A stretch of DNA of 64,000 nt, from the NCBI RefSeq assembly GCF_001885075.1, contig NZ_MODU01000004.1, positions 2,976,001-3,040,000 of the forward strand. Reading direction: 5' to 3'. Each line of letters begins with the position of its first letter. The stretch's first letter is position 1. Source of the stretch: Alteromonas sp. V450. Lineage in GTDB: Bacteria; Pseudomonadota; Gammaproteobacteria; Enterobacterales; Alteromonadaceae. Position numbers and translations under genes: made by a program. Under the pieces are notes generated by a model. That model was not told where the DNA came from, made no database searches, and saw only the letters and a program-made list of their open reading frames with translations. Below, piece by piece: positions 56,022 through 64,000 of this stretch.

Positions 56022-56735
56022 ATGAAATTTATTTCCAAAATCGTTATGTGTAAACCCCGAATACTCATCATTGAAGATGACGCGACGTTAAGTGAACAAA
56101 TTACACAGCTGCTACAGGCTCGAGGGTTTGTTACTCGCCACGAGAGCGATGGCCATGCGGGTTTACACGCTGCGCTTGAAGAAGACTTTGACCTAATACT
56201 GCTCGACATACGCATTCCTTCGCTGAATGGCCTTTCATTACTACATCAACTCAGACAAATAAAGCAAACTCCTGTCATGATGATCACCGCGTCAGGTGCC
56301 GAACAAGAAAGGATTGAAGGCTATCGCAAGGGCGCTGATGACTACTTACCCAAGCCCTTTAATTTCACTGAAATGATGCTTCGCATCAACGCACTGCTGC
56401 GACGCAGCAAAACACTAAACGACTCAGGCGCGCAAAAGTCGGAAATCATTGTTGATGTGCTTTATTTAAATCGCATTCAGCAAGTTACCAAATACCACTC
56501 TAGATTACTCGAATTCACACCAATACAATTTAAGCTTCTTTGGATGTTAGTAGATAACAAAGGGGAAACGTTGAGCAAAGCATTTCTTTATCACAGCGTG
56601 CTTAACAAACCCTTTTCGAGGTACGACCGAAGCTTAGATATGCACCTGTCTAGAGTACGCAAAAAGCTCGTTGAGACTGGCATGCCCCCTGAACGCCTTG
56701 CCACTGTCCACGGTCAAGGATATCGCTTTTCGTGA
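56022..56735 (+). CDS. OmpR-family response regulator
   Basis: A 237-residue DNA-binding regulator. The receiver domain (about 10-125) has the acidic pair at 19-20 (IIEDD), the phospho-acceptor Asp62 (LILLDIRIPS) and Lys111 (PKPF). The C-terminal winged helix (about 140-235) ends in ATVHGQGYRF. Two ATGs are possible (56022 and 56046), neither with a good ribosome site. The stop overlaps the kinase GTG start by four bases. A Fur-like site just upstream suggests iron-dependent expression. Confidence 0.9.
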   Translation: MKFISKIVMCKPRILIIEDDATLSEQITQLLQARGFVTRHESDGHAGLHAALEEDFDLILLDIRIPSLNGLSLLHQLRQIKQTPVMMITASGAEQERIEGYRKGADDYLPKPFNFTEMMLRINALLRRSKTLNDSGAQKSEIIVDVLYLNRIQQVTKYHSRLLEFTPIQFKLLWMLVDNKGETLSKAFLYHSVLNKPFSRYDRSLDMHLSRVRKKLVETGMPPERLATVHGQGYRFS

Positions 56736-58138
56736 AAAATAAACTGCTATGGCGACTGTGCGCATTTATTGCCGTTGGTACTGTTCTGTTATTTTGGGCC
56801 ATCGCGTGGCTTACCAATCATACCGAGACCAGCATGAGTTTTATCGATAAAGCTCATCAAGAAACCCTTTATTCCTATGGGCAAGAAGCGGAGAAAATCT
56901 ACCTGGAAGATGGAGAACAAGCGTTAGCTGCTTTTTTAAAAGAAGTGAGAACCAAGGAGGACACGTGGCTTGCCGTAGTTAACTCCCAAATGACCACATT
57001 CGCTGACACCCAAATGTTAGATGAGTTTGTTGACCGATTTCAAATAGGCCGCAGCCCCGAATGGAAAATACATTTGTACTTTTCTGAAAACCCTGTGATG
57101 GAAGTCCCGTTCGTCGATGACAACACGCACTTTTTAATTCAACTTCCACAGCGTATGCGTCCAGGTTCGTTATTGCTAGCCACGCGCTTAACGCTTCAAA
57201 TTGCATTGCCGTTGGTAATATTGAGCCTATTAAGTTTTATGCTGTATCGACACCTAATGACGCCACTAAAGCAATTAGAAAATGCCACAAAAGATTTCGC
57301 AAATGGCAATTTAGAAGCCCGTGCAATGGCTGCAATGCCCAAGCGAAATGACGAGCTTACTGGGCTTGCCCAAACGTTCGACAAGATGGCACAAAGAACC
57401 AGCAGTCTCATTTATAATCAAAGAAGTTTGCTTGCTGATCTCTCTCACGAGCTTCGCACGCCTCTTGCTCGCATTGATATGGCGATAGACTTTGTAGAGC
57501 AAGATATTAATCGTGAACAAGCGCTTTCACGCCTGCGTTATGAAGCCAACACGATGAGAGAGCTTGTAGAAGATACCCTAACCTTTGCATGGCTAAATAC
57601 AGAATCACCACAATTGAACAGCGATGACTTTGATTTGGTGGAACTTATCAATGTTATTTGTGAAGATGCGCGCTTTGAATACCCTGATAGAACCTTGTAT
57701 GTCGACACACCTGAATGCGCGAATATTGAAAAGAGCAGCCAGCTTGCTTTGGGGCAGGCGCTGGAAAATATTATTCGCAATGCCCTTCGCCATACCCCTG
57801 AGCAAAGCAAGGTGAGTTTAACGCTTATCAGCGATAACAATAACTATGTTATTACTGTTACAGACGAGGGCACAGGCGTTCCTGAATCAATGCTAGACGC
57901 CATATTCGAACCTTTTTTCAGGGTAGACAAGGCACGTGCGGCCAAAAACTATGTACATGCCGCAAAGCGCTCTGGCTTTGGTCTTGGGCTTGCACTGGCA
58001 AAGCGTCAGATTGCCGCTATCGGCGGCGACATATCAGCAAAAAATGGCGCGCATAATGATACTCATACAACAAAACAGGCAGGGCTAATGATTACCATTA
58101 TCCTGCCTAAGTTTTCTAACGCTGCTTGCGCAAATTGA
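56732..58138 (+). CDS. sensor histidine kinase
   Basis: A 468-residue membrane kinase with two transmembrane helices (about 9-28 and 152-172) enclosing a periplasmic sensor domain of about 120 residues. A HAMP segment (about 172-225), HisKA with phospho-acceptor His239 in LSHELRTPLARI, and a HATPase with N box NIIRNALRHTP and G boxes VTDEGTGVP and GFGLGLALAK follow. It starts with GTG overlapping the regulator stop. It overlaps the 3' end of the convergent PepSY gene by 23 bp. The signal is unknown; iron or siderophore status is suggested by the neighbours. Confidence 0.9.
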   Translation: MKNKLLWRLCAFIAVGTVLLFWAIAWLTNHTETSMSFIDKAHQETLYSYGQEAEKIYLEDGEQALAAFLKEVRTKEDTWLAVVNSQMTTFADTQMLDEFVDRFQIGRSPEWKIHLYFSENPVMEVPFVDDNTHFLIQLPQRMRPGSLLLATRLTLQIALPLVILSLLSFMLYRHLMTPLKQLENATKDFANGNLEARAMAAMPKRNDELTGLAQTFDKMAQRTSSLIYNQRSLLADLSHELRTPLARIDMAIDFVEQDINREQALSRLRYEANTMRELVEDTLTFAWLNTESPQLNSDDFDLVELINVICEDARFEYPDRTLYVDTPECANIEKSSQLALGQALENIIRNALRHTPEQSKVSLTLISDNNNYVITVTDEGTGVPESMLDAIFEPFFRVDKARAAKNYVHAAKRSGFGLGLALAKRQIAAIGGDISAKNGAHNDTHTTKQAGLMITIILPKFSNAACAN

Positions 58139-59246
58139 GAAGTCTCTTCACACCAAGTAATGTACCAGTATAAACCAAGATACAGCAAAGCAAGCTAACC
58201 AGCCCTGCAATAGTCTGTCCTACAAAGCCGAAATATTCTCCCGTATGTAAAAAACGAGAAGTCCCCCAAGCCTGACTCCCTTTAGGCCAATCTTTTTTGT
58301 GCAGTACTCTAGCAATATCACCACTTGTTGTGTCGAAGTACAGTGAATACGCGAGCTCTTGTCGGTGCCCTATACTTTTATCGATATAAAATCGTGCGAC
58401 CCCTTCCAATTTTCCAATTTCCATCCACATCGAATACCAATTCTGATAGCCATTCTCATTAGCATGTTGCTGAGCTTGGTTAAATAACGTGTGATAGCTA
58501 ACAACATCGGCATCTAGCGTTTCAGGCATTGCTTTTTTCTCGCGAGCAGGTACTTGTTCACCGTACACCCCATAGAGCGCTTTGTTAGCCCATTCAAAAT
58601 AAAACAGCGTTGCAGTTAGCCCAATCACAAGTAAAAATGGCAGCGACCATATGCCAAAAACAAAATGCCAATGTCTGCGGCGGTGTTGTTTACTCGTGTA
58701 CTTTTGCCTTAACCACATTTGCTGCTTTAAGGACTTTTTCGATATGTGTTTTGGCAACCAAATGATGACACCCGACAACAGCAAAAAAATGAAAATAAGA
58801 TTGCTGTAAGCCGTTATGGTTTTGCCAATTAATTTATAATCCCCTTCCATTAACAGGTATCGATGAAGGTCAGTTATGACATGAAATGCCTCTTCAACAA
58901 GCCCTTCACCCTCTCGTAATACCTCACCAGTATAGGGGTGAATAAGATAGCTATGTTCGCCGGCCCATGCCGGAATTGCCGTTCCCTCGCTATTGACCCA
59001 TCGAACAAAAATATGCGCTTCGTCAGGGTGCATTTCACGAAGTATTGAAACAACATGATCGGTTGAGATAGCCGACTTTTCGATATCAATCGTTTGTGCA
59101 TATGCCATTTCACTCAGTTCTTTAAACTGGCGTTCATAAGTCAGCAACACGCCAGTAAAAGCCATAATAAAAACAACAACGCTAGCTAGCAGTCCGGCGA
59201 AGAGATGGGTCCAAAAGACCCATCGTTTAAATGAAGAAAATATCAT
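58116..59246 (-). CDS. PepSY-associated transmembrane protein
   Basis: A 376-residue inner-membrane protein of the PepSY-TM family with four hydrophobic segments (about 12-32, 142-162, 195-215 and 345-365) and periplasmic PepSY-like domains between them. Members often adjoin TonB receptors and can act as ferric-siderophore reductases. The gene lies 13 bp after the TonB receptor gene on the same strand, which supports a role in iron release at the inner membrane. Its stop region overlaps the histidine kinase gene tail to tail. Confidence 0.87.
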   Translation of the reverse strand: MIFSSFKRWVFWTHLFAGLLASVVVFIMAFTGVLLTYERQFKELSEMAYAQTIDIEKSAISTDHVVSILREMHPDEAHIFVRWVNSEGTAIPAWAGEHSYLIHPYTGEVLREGEGLVEEAFHVITDLHRYLLMEGDYKLIGKTITAYSNLIFIFLLLSGVIIWLPKHISKKSLKQQMWLRQKYTSKQHRRRHWHFVFGIWSLPFLLVIGLTATLFYFEWANKALYGVYGEQVPAREKKAMPETLDADVVSYHTLFNQAQQHANENGYQNWYSMWMEIGKLEGVARFYIDKSIGHRQELAYSLYFDTTSGDIARVLHKKDWPKGSQAWGTSRFLHTGEYFGFVGQTIAGLVSLLCCILVYTGTLLGVKRLLNLRKQR

Positions 59247-59259
59247 CTGAAAAGACCAC

Positions 59260-61305
59260 TTAGAAATCGAAGGTCACTGACAAACGAATATCTCTCCCAG
59301 CTTCTTGCGGACCAACAACGCTTGGGAATACTTCGCTGTAGTCACCCACACTTGAATGGTCGATATACGCTTCATCAAACAAGTTCGTTACCGCCAGATT
59401 TAAGCGAAGGTCGTTTGTGACTTCCCACTCGCCATAAATATCCACTAGGGTATAGTCTGCTTTGTTAAGTGAATAAAGCGAGGCGGTCCAACCGTTTTCC
59501 ACGGCCTGATGTAGCGTATCTATGTTGATGTCGTCAACCATAGTGATGTTAAAGCCAACGCTAATGTCTGCAGTAACGGTGTAATCTGCACCTAGTACCC
59601 ACGTATCACCGCGACTGTTGCCTAAGCCAACAAACTCGTATCCGTTAATATCGATGCTGTTATAGGGTACGCTGTACAGACCTTCACGAGGCATCAATTC
59701 AACATCTACGCTTGAAAACCCAAAGTACACGTCAACAGAGTCCCAGCGATACGCAAGGTTAAACTCTACGCCAGATGATTCTAGGTCACCGATATTATTA
59801 AATACCGAGTTGCCTTGATAACCGCTAAATAGCACATCATCAATAGTAGATTCATAGGCGCTAAGGCGCGCATTAAGGTTATTCGCGCTGTATTCGATTG
59901 ACGCTTCAATATTGGTGACAGTTTCAGGCACCACGTCACTGGCTACAACGGGAACGTCCTCACCATCATATAAATATTCGTCGAGCGTGAAGCCATCACC
60001 AATTTGCTTACCGCGCGCCGCTTCTGCGTAACCAAGACCAAGGGTCCAAGCTTCGGTAAGCTGATATTCAAGACCGACGTTAAAGCTAAGTTCATTGTCG
60101 TCGAGTCCAGATGGCTCATCGGTAACGGGTGTGCCGTAATAGTCATCGATCAAGATTTGTTGCTGAAAATCAAAGTCGTCATAACGAACACCGTAGCTCA
60201 ACAACAACTCTGGTGTGATATTGCTATGAGCTTGCGCGTAAATACCCATTACGCTGCCTTCTTCTGCGTTCTGCACAGGACCTACACCAGGGCCACTTTC
60301 TACCTCATCTTTACGGTAGTCGATTCCGTAGGTGAATACATGGTTTGAAATGTCGGTGGTGTTTCTAATATCAAAACCATAGGTATCGATATCAGACAAG
60401 AAATCGAAACGACCACCGCGGAACGATGATGAAGTTTGGTATGCAGTGGCCTCTAAGAAAACCAGTGCACTGTGGTCAAAACGGTAGTTTGCTACGTAAG
60501 TATCACGCTCTGCTTCACTTGGATAAAGCGGAGCACCTTCTAGTACTACCCAGTTAGGTCTTGCCGAAAACTCACCCTCTTCATCGCGCTGCTCTGCACT
60601 TATTGAAAGGTATTGATTATCAGCAATGTAACCACTGGCTTTAAGGAACATGAGATCTTGATCTGCGGCAGTACCCAGCACTTCGTTGCCGTCGCCGTCT
60701 TCAAAGTTATCTCTGTCAACCGTACTGTAATAACCTAGCAAACCCCATGAATCACTTAGCTTTCCATAAAGGCTGCCGCTATATCGGGTGCCTTCGTTTG
60801 AGAAATAACTCGCTTTTACTCGGCCACCAAATTGTTCGTCGCCTCTCAATAAATCTTGCGCATCTTTGGTTTTAAAGCGGATTGAACCACCAATAGCACC
60901 TGGACCACTGGTTGCTTCACCTGCTCCAGCCTGCACATCGATTTGCTTCAGAAGATCGGGATCTAGCGTTACGCGGCCAATGTGGTGAAATAGGGTTGAG
61001 GTTTGCTGCGCGCCATCTACGGTTACATTCAGGTAGGCATCTTCTAGTCCACGGATAAAGATTTTCTGTGCTACACCTACTGAACCGCCAACGCTGACCG
61101 ACGGCGACTCTCTAAAAACGTCAGCTAAATCGTTTGCCTGGAACTGCTCAATATCCTCGGCAGTAATGCTTAAGTTAGTTGCTGCGCCTACCACAGCAAC
61201 TCGCTCTATAGACTTGGCTTCTTCATTCTGGTCTTCTAGGGATTGCGCAAATAATACCGGACTGGATAGCGTGCATACTGCACTGACTAAAACTAACGTT
61301 TTCAA
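59260..61305 (-). CDS. TonB-dependent outer membrane receptor
   Basis: A receptor of about 681 residues for energy-dependent uptake, probably of a ferric chelate or heme. It has a signal peptide (MKTLVLVSAVCTLSSPVLFA) and a plug domain (about 35-150, FIRGLEDAYLNVTVDGAQQ, GAGEATSGPGAIGGSIRFKT). The 22-strand barrel ends in the TonB-receptor C-terminus RDIRLSVTFDF. The start chosen is a TTG at 61305 with GGAG six bases upstream; the ATG at 61317 lies at that ribosome site. A Fur-like palindrome precedes the gene. The substrate is not determined. Confidence 0.88.
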   Translation of the reverse strand: MKTLVLVSAVCTLSSPVLFAQSLEDQNEEAKSIERVAVVGAATNLSITAEDIEQFQANDLADVFRESPSVSVGGSVGVAQKIFIRGLEDAYLNVTVDGAQQTSTLFHHIGRVTLDPDLLKQIDVQAGAGEATSGPGAIGGSIRFKTKDAQDLLRGDEQFGGRVKASYFSNEGTRYSGSLYGKLSDSWGLLGYYSTVDRDNFEDGDGNEVLGTAADQDLMFLKASGYIADNQYLSISAEQRDEEGEFSARPNWVVLEGAPLYPSEAERDTYVANYRFDHSALVFLEATAYQTSSSFRGGRFDFLSDIDTYGFDIRNTTDISNHVFTYGIDYRKDEVESGPGVGPVQNAEEGSVMGIYAQAHSNITPELLLSYGVRYDDFDFQQQILIDDYYGTPVTDEPSGLDDNELSFNVGLEYQLTEAWTLGLGYAEAARGKQIGDGFTLDEYLYDGEDVPVVASDVVPETVTNIEASIEYSANNLNARLSAYESTIDDVLFSGYQGNSVFNNIGDLESSGVEFNLAYRWDSVDVYFGFSSVDVELMPREGLYSVPYNSIDINGYEFVGLGNSRGDTWVLGADYTVTADISVGFNITMVDDINIDTLHQAVENGWTASLYSLNKADYTLVDIYGEWEVTNDLRLNLAVTNLFDEAYIDHSSVGDYSEVFPSVVGPQEAGRDIRLSVTFDF

Positions 61306-61336
61306 GGATGTCTCCATTTGATAATCAACAATTACA

Positions 61337-61355
61337 AATAAGAAACATTCTCATT
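61337..61355 (-). promoter_or_regulatory. Fur-box-like palindrome upstream of the TonB receptor
   Basis: On the minus strand AATGAGAA, TGT, TTCTTATT forms a 19-bp inverted repeat with one mismatch, of the AATGAGAAT/ATTCTCATT type bound by Fur. It lies about 30 bp upstream of the receptor start. Confidence 0.5.
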
Positions 61356-61522
61356 AACTTTAGTCTAAATGGATAGCACTTTTACATTTGTTACAACTTT
61401 CTACCTAACTTACAAGAATACAGCGATAAAAGGGTATCGGTTTCTTGGCGTTTTAGTATTTGCAAAAGAAAATCCTGCGAAAGCAAAGCTACTTTCACAG
61501 GTTGACGAGAAATTATACGCAA

Positions 61523-61551
61523 AAAAAAGCCGCTCTAAGAGCGGCTTTTTT
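61523..61551 (-). terminator. terminator of the rpsF-rpsR-rplI operon
   Basis: Perfect 13-bp stem AAAAAAGCCGCTC (61523-61535) and GAGCGGCTTTTTT (61539-61551) with loop TAA, 16 bp after the rplI stop. T runs lie on both strands. Confidence 0.9.
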
Positions 61552-61566
61552 CAAATACGTCAGCGA

Positions 61567-62019
61567 TTACGCTTCAGCAATGATGATCACTTTGATTGAA
61601 GTGATAACGTCAGAGTGAAGTTGTAAGTCGATGTCATACTCACCAGTCTCACGAAGAGTACCAGTAGGTAGTTTAACTTCTGCTTTTTGTACTTCAACGC
61701 CAGCTGCAGTGATTGCATCAGCGATGTCACGAGTACCAACAGAGCCAAATAGTTTACCTTCGTCACCAGCAGGCGCTGCGATTGTAACTTCAGCAAGCTC
61801 AGCAACTTTTTCAGCGCGTGCGTTAGCAGCAGCTAGTTGCTCAGCAATTTTCGCTTCAAGTTCAGCACGACGTGCTTCGAACTTTTCAACGTTGTCTTTA
61901 GTTGCAGGAACCGCTTTACCCTGTGGGAAAAGGAAGTTACGAGCGTAACCAGACTTAACAGTCACTTGGTCGCCCAGGCCGCCAAGGTTGGCGATTTTAT
62001 CTAGTAGGATGATATTCAT
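61567..62019 (-). CDS. rplI: 50S ribosomal protein L9
   Basis: A 150-residue L9. The N-terminal RNA-binding domain is [29 protein letters not shown], then a long central helix (about 41-75) and the C-terminal domain with [15 protein letters not shown]. Last gene of the S6-S18-L9 operon, followed by a strong terminator. Confidence 0.97.
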   Translation of the reverse strand: MNIILLDKIANLGGLGDQVTVKSGYARNFLFPQGKAVPATKDNVEKFEARRAELEAKIAEQLAAANARAEKVAELAEVTIAAPAGDEGKLFGSVGTRDIADAITAAGVEVQKAEVKLPTGTLRETGEYDIDLQLHSDVITSIKVIIIAEA

Positions 62020-62045
62020 CTTAGCTAACCCTTATATTCGCCAAA

Positions 62046-62273
62046 TTACTTGTGTGAATCAGTGTACGGAAGCAACGCAAGGAAACGTGCGCGCTTGATC
62101 GCAGAAGACAGCTGACGCTGATATTTTGCGCTTGTACCAGTAATACGGCTAGGGACAATTTTACCGCTCTCAGTGATGTAGTTCTTAAGAGTAGCGATAT
62201 CTTTGTAATCAATCTCAGTCACACCTTCTGCAGTGAAACGGCAGAACTTACGACGTCTGAAAAAACGAGCCAT
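62046..62273 (-). CDS. rpsR: 30S ribosomal protein S18
   Basis: A 75-residue S18 with [12 protein letters not shown] at the start and the conserved [31 protein letters not shown]. It binds S6 on the platform of the small subunit. It begins 11 bp after the rpsF stop. There is no room for priB, which lies between these genes in enterobacteria. Confidence 0.97.
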   Translation of the reverse strand: MARFFRRRKFCRFTAEGVTEIDYKDIATLKNYITESGKIVPSRITGTSAKYQRQLSSAIKRARFLALLPYTDSHK

Positions 62274-62284
62274 GGGTAATCTCC

Positions 62285-62686
62285 TTAAGCGTTGTCTTCA
62301 GTGGTTTCAGTTTTCTTTTCCGCGCGATCTTGGCGAGGAGCAGAATCGTCACGACGCTCACGACGAGGCTCTTCTTTCATCATTGGAGAAGGCTCAGTCA
62401 CAGCAGTCTTAGTGCGCATAACCATGTTACGTAGGATCACGTCGTTGAAACGGAAAGCATTTTCCAATTCATCAACAGCTTCTGCAGACGCTTCAGCATT
62501 GATTAGTACGTAGTGGGCTTTGTGCAGCTTTTCAATTGGGTAAGCCAGTTGACGACGGCCCCAATCTTCTAAACGATGAATCTGACCACCGTCTTGCTTT
62601 AGGATTGTGGTATAACGCTCGATCATACCAGGTACTTGTTCACTCTGATCAGGGTGAACCATAAATACGATTTCGTAATGACGCAT
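62285..62686 (-). CDS. rpsF: 30S ribosomal protein S6
   Basis: A 133-residue S6 with the family start [19 protein letters not shown] and the [19 protein letters not shown] block. The C-terminal tail is a long charged extension ([19 protein letters not shown]). First gene of the operon. The leader of about 85 nt holds a small palindrome (TACAG, CCGA, CTGTA) whose CCG could be part of an S6:S18 autoregulatory site; that is inference. Confidence 0.97.
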   Translation of the reverse strand: MRHYEIVFMVHPDQSEQVPGMIERYTTILKQDGGQIHRLEDWGRRQLAYPIEKLHKAHYVLINAEASAEAVDELENAFRFNDVILRNMVMRTKTAVTEPSPMMKEEPRRERRDDSAPRQDRAEKKTETTEDNA

Positions 62687-62771
62687 TATAGCTCCTTACG
62701 GTTGTAGCCTCGACAGTACAGCCGACTGTATGGAGACAAGGAACGAATTGGGATGGCTGTAAGGGCGCGCA

Positions 62772-62800
62772 TTATACGCAGCAGTTACTAATTGCACAAG
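62772..62800 (-). promoter_or_regulatory. promoter of the rpsF operon
   Basis: On the minus strand, -35 TTGTGC (62800-62795), a 17-bp spacer and a perfect -10 TATAAT (62777-62772). The following GCGCGCCC is a GC-rich discriminator of the kind found at stringently controlled ribosomal promoters. Confidence 0.7.
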
Positions 62801-62867
62801 CATTAATCACCTCTAGAACAATCATTTGTCTTTTGTAATAAACACCGAGCTAAAACATTTAATAAAA

Positions 62868-62887
62868 TACTGTTTATTTATACAGTA
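62868..62887 (+). promoter_or_regulatory. LexA (SOS) box of yebG
   Basis: A perfect CTGT-N8-ACAG operator (62870-62885) with symmetrical TA flanks, A/T-only spacer, 46 bp upstream of the yebG start. A further CTGTACAG follows at 62893-62900 without the normal spacer and is not counted as a second site. Confidence 0.85.
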
Positions 62888-62932
62888 AAATACTGTACAG
62901 TTTTTGTGTCTTTAATAAACAGGGGACCTACC

Positions 62933-63220
62933 ATGGCCATTACCACACAGTATGTTGTTACGCACAAAGGGGTAGAAAAATTGGTAACTACCGACAAAAA
63001 AGAAGCCGATCAGTATGACAAAATGCTTGATGCAGCAGATAACCTTGCTGACTACATTCATGCGAAGGGGATCAAGCTAGACGATAGCGTAGTGGAAGAG
63101 CTCACTATTATGCTGTCTAAAAACAAAGATAAAATCAGCAAGATTTTTAAAGGCGCAACGGCTGAAAGCGTATTAGAAGATGAAAGCGCAGAAGTTGTAA
63201 AGCTACAAGCTAACGGCTGA
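62933..63220 (+). CDS. yebG: SOS-regulated protein YebG
   Basis: A 95-residue protein that matches YebG, a DNA-damage-inducible factor of unclear biochemical role. It keeps the N-terminal MAITTQYVVTHKGVEK and a helical middle (DKMLDAADNLADYI); the C-terminus is acidic. The ATG at 62933 has AGGGGA upstream and gives the usual length. A perfect LexA box upstream supports SOS control. Confidence 0.9.
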   Translation: MAITTQYVVTHKGVEKLVTTDKKEADQYDKMLDAADNLADYIHAKGIKLDDSVVEELTIMLSKNKDKISKIFKGATAESVLEDESAEVVKLQANG

Positions 63221-63319
63221 TAATTTAGGCGCGCCTCTCCTTTGCGTCGTTATGATGAGCAATTAATAAGAGCAATTGCCGCTTTAGGCTGATGAGATCT
63301 GATAGCATAGCTATACGCA

Positions 63320-63342
63320 AAAATGTTATTTGATAACATTAC
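63320..63342 (+). promoter_or_regulatory. Zur box upstream of an ABC-transporter gene
   Basis: Perfect arms AATGTTAT (63322-63329) and ATAACATT (63333-63340) around TTG. This closely fits the gammaproteobacterial Zur box (arms GAAATGTTATA and TATAACATTTC around one base). It lies about 100 bp upstream of the ATPase start, and nothing else is encoded between. Confidence 0.65.
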
Positions 63343-63442
63343 CTCAACGCGGCAATGTGTTTTCTCTGGTTTTCAACTGGGTGAACAGACGTGTCGCTTT
63401 TGCTAATGTGAACATAAGACGTAAATACAGGTCGGGCTTAGC

Positions 63443-64000
63443 GTGAATACCATCAATAAAAACAATAGCACTCACTTCCAGCGCAACGCAGTGATAAAAG
63501 AGCGCAACACAGCGATTGAAGTTAGCAATTTACAGTTTTCGTACACCAAAGAAAGCACGCCTATCATCGACATTAAAGCGTGGCAAGTTTCGCAAGGTGA
63601 GCACGTTTTTCTCTCAGGGCCTTCGGGTAGCGGGAAGAGCACATTGCTCAATTTGCTGTGCGGAACATTAACTCCAACTCAGGGCGACATCGCCTTATTA
63701 GCACAGCCGTTCTCCGCATTATCGAATCGACAGCGGGACAAGTTTAGAGCACGCAATATCGGCGTTGTTTTTCAACAGTTTAATCTTATTCCCTACCTTT
63801 CTGTGGCACAGAACATTAATGCGGCGGTGTATTTTGCAAGTACAAACGTCAGCAAGACAGCATCAGACGCAAAGCTTCGTCATTTACTGGACAAGCTACA
63901 GCTGCCTTCTCACGTGCTGCATGCGAAAGCTGACGCATTGAGTATTGGTCAGCAGCAGCGCGTTGCCATTGCCAGAGCACTGATTAACGACCCACAATTA
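63443..64000 (+). CDS. ABC-transporter ATP-binding protein (partial, cut by the window end)
   Basis: The first 186 codons of an ATPase of the MacB/LolD-like type, which usually pairs with an FtsX-type permease. Walker A is GPSGSGKST (59-67), the Q-loop VVFQQFNLIP is near 104-113, and the signature is LSIGQQQR (166-173), with Ile in place of the usual Gly. The GTG is the first possible start after an in-frame stop at 63422. The Zur box upstream suggests repression by zinc. Zur-regulated ABC operons of this kind are known (ZrgABCDE of Vibrio cholerae); orthology is not shown. Confidence 0.85.
   Translation, partial: MNTINKNNSTHFQRNAVIKERNTAIEVSNLQFSYTKESTPIIDIKAWQVSQGEHVFLSGPSGSGKSTLLNLLCGTLTPTQGDIALLAQPFSALSNRQRDKFRARNIGVVFQQFNLIPYLSVAQNINAAVYFASTNVSKTASDAKLRHLLDKLQLPSHVLHAKADALSIGQQQRVAIARALINDPQL

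Noticed and set aside
61369..61599. 76-codon open frame between the TonB receptor and rplI
   Set aside because: It runs through the rplI terminator hairpin and into rplI antisense; the translation shows no domain and no ribosome site precedes it.
62893..62900. CTGTACAG next to the yebG SOS box considered as a second LexA site
   Set aside because: The half-sites have no 8-bp spacer, so it does not fit the LexA operator.
1..64000. Search for tRNA and rRNA genes
   Set aside because: No cloverleaf-like T-arm context or rRNA segment was noticed by eye; a tRNAscan/Infernal run would be needed to exclude them formally.

Overview
The window reads as chromosomal DNA of a marine gammaproteobacterium of the Alteromonadales, most likely Alteromonas or a close relative. 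The evidence is the enterobacterial-type order nnr-tsaE-amiB-mutL-miaA-hfq-hflX-hflK-hflC with divergent queG, a gammaproteobacterial EfpL/YeiP, a MutL without the endonuclease motif, an OmpA with calcium-type repeats, and many TonB, Fur, Zur and LexA features. The genus call is inference; no rRNA or tRNA gene is present to anchor it.

Region 1 (1-13.5 kb): a small zinc-ribbon protein, divergent folE/folM (pterin synthesis), and the aguA-aguB pair that converts agmatine to putrescine. Next comes a ligase-associated DNA repair module. It is laid out as two back-to-back halves: helicase and PdeM phosphoesterase on the minus strand, and exonuclease and ATP-dependent DNA ligase on the plus strand. 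A DUF418 membrane protein and an orphan solute-binding protein sit between the halves. The helicase carries an in-frame tandem repeat of nine residues, and the ligase carries two low-complexity insertions. EfpL follows.

Region 2 (13.5-32 kb): accessory and metabolic genes. A complete IS3-family element (13516-14807, 3-bp target duplication CTG) abuts a PfkB sugar kinase. The kinase is divergent from a ROK regulator, with three palindromes between them. Then come a homocysteine methyltransferase, a LysR regulator convergent with two GSTs, a lipase with its foldase, a UbiG-like methyltransferase, DUF2237, an aldehyde dehydrogenase plus acetolactate-synthase-like pair, DUF4112, ferrochelatase and an AbgT transporter.

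Region 3 (32-51 kb): conserved housekeeping genes. These are hflC/K/X, hfq, miaA, mutL, amiB, tsaE, nnr, queG, hemE, nudC, a zur-cheX-yjbQ overlapping trio, an OmpA-like protein and dnaB. A strong plus-strand terminator between nudC and hemE, where both genes run on the minus strand, suggests a small RNA.

Region 4 (51-64 kb): regulation and envelope genes. An ECF sigma, a membrane anti-sigma-like protein and a secreted DUF4097 protein form one operon. A two-component system behind a Fur-box-like site faces a TonB receptor/PepSY operon, which also has a Fur-like site. The rpsF-rpsR-rplI operon (no priB) lies beside SOS-controlled yebG. The window ends inside an ABC-transporter ATPase preceded by a near-consensus Zur box, probably part of a zinc-responsive transport operon that continues beyond the window.
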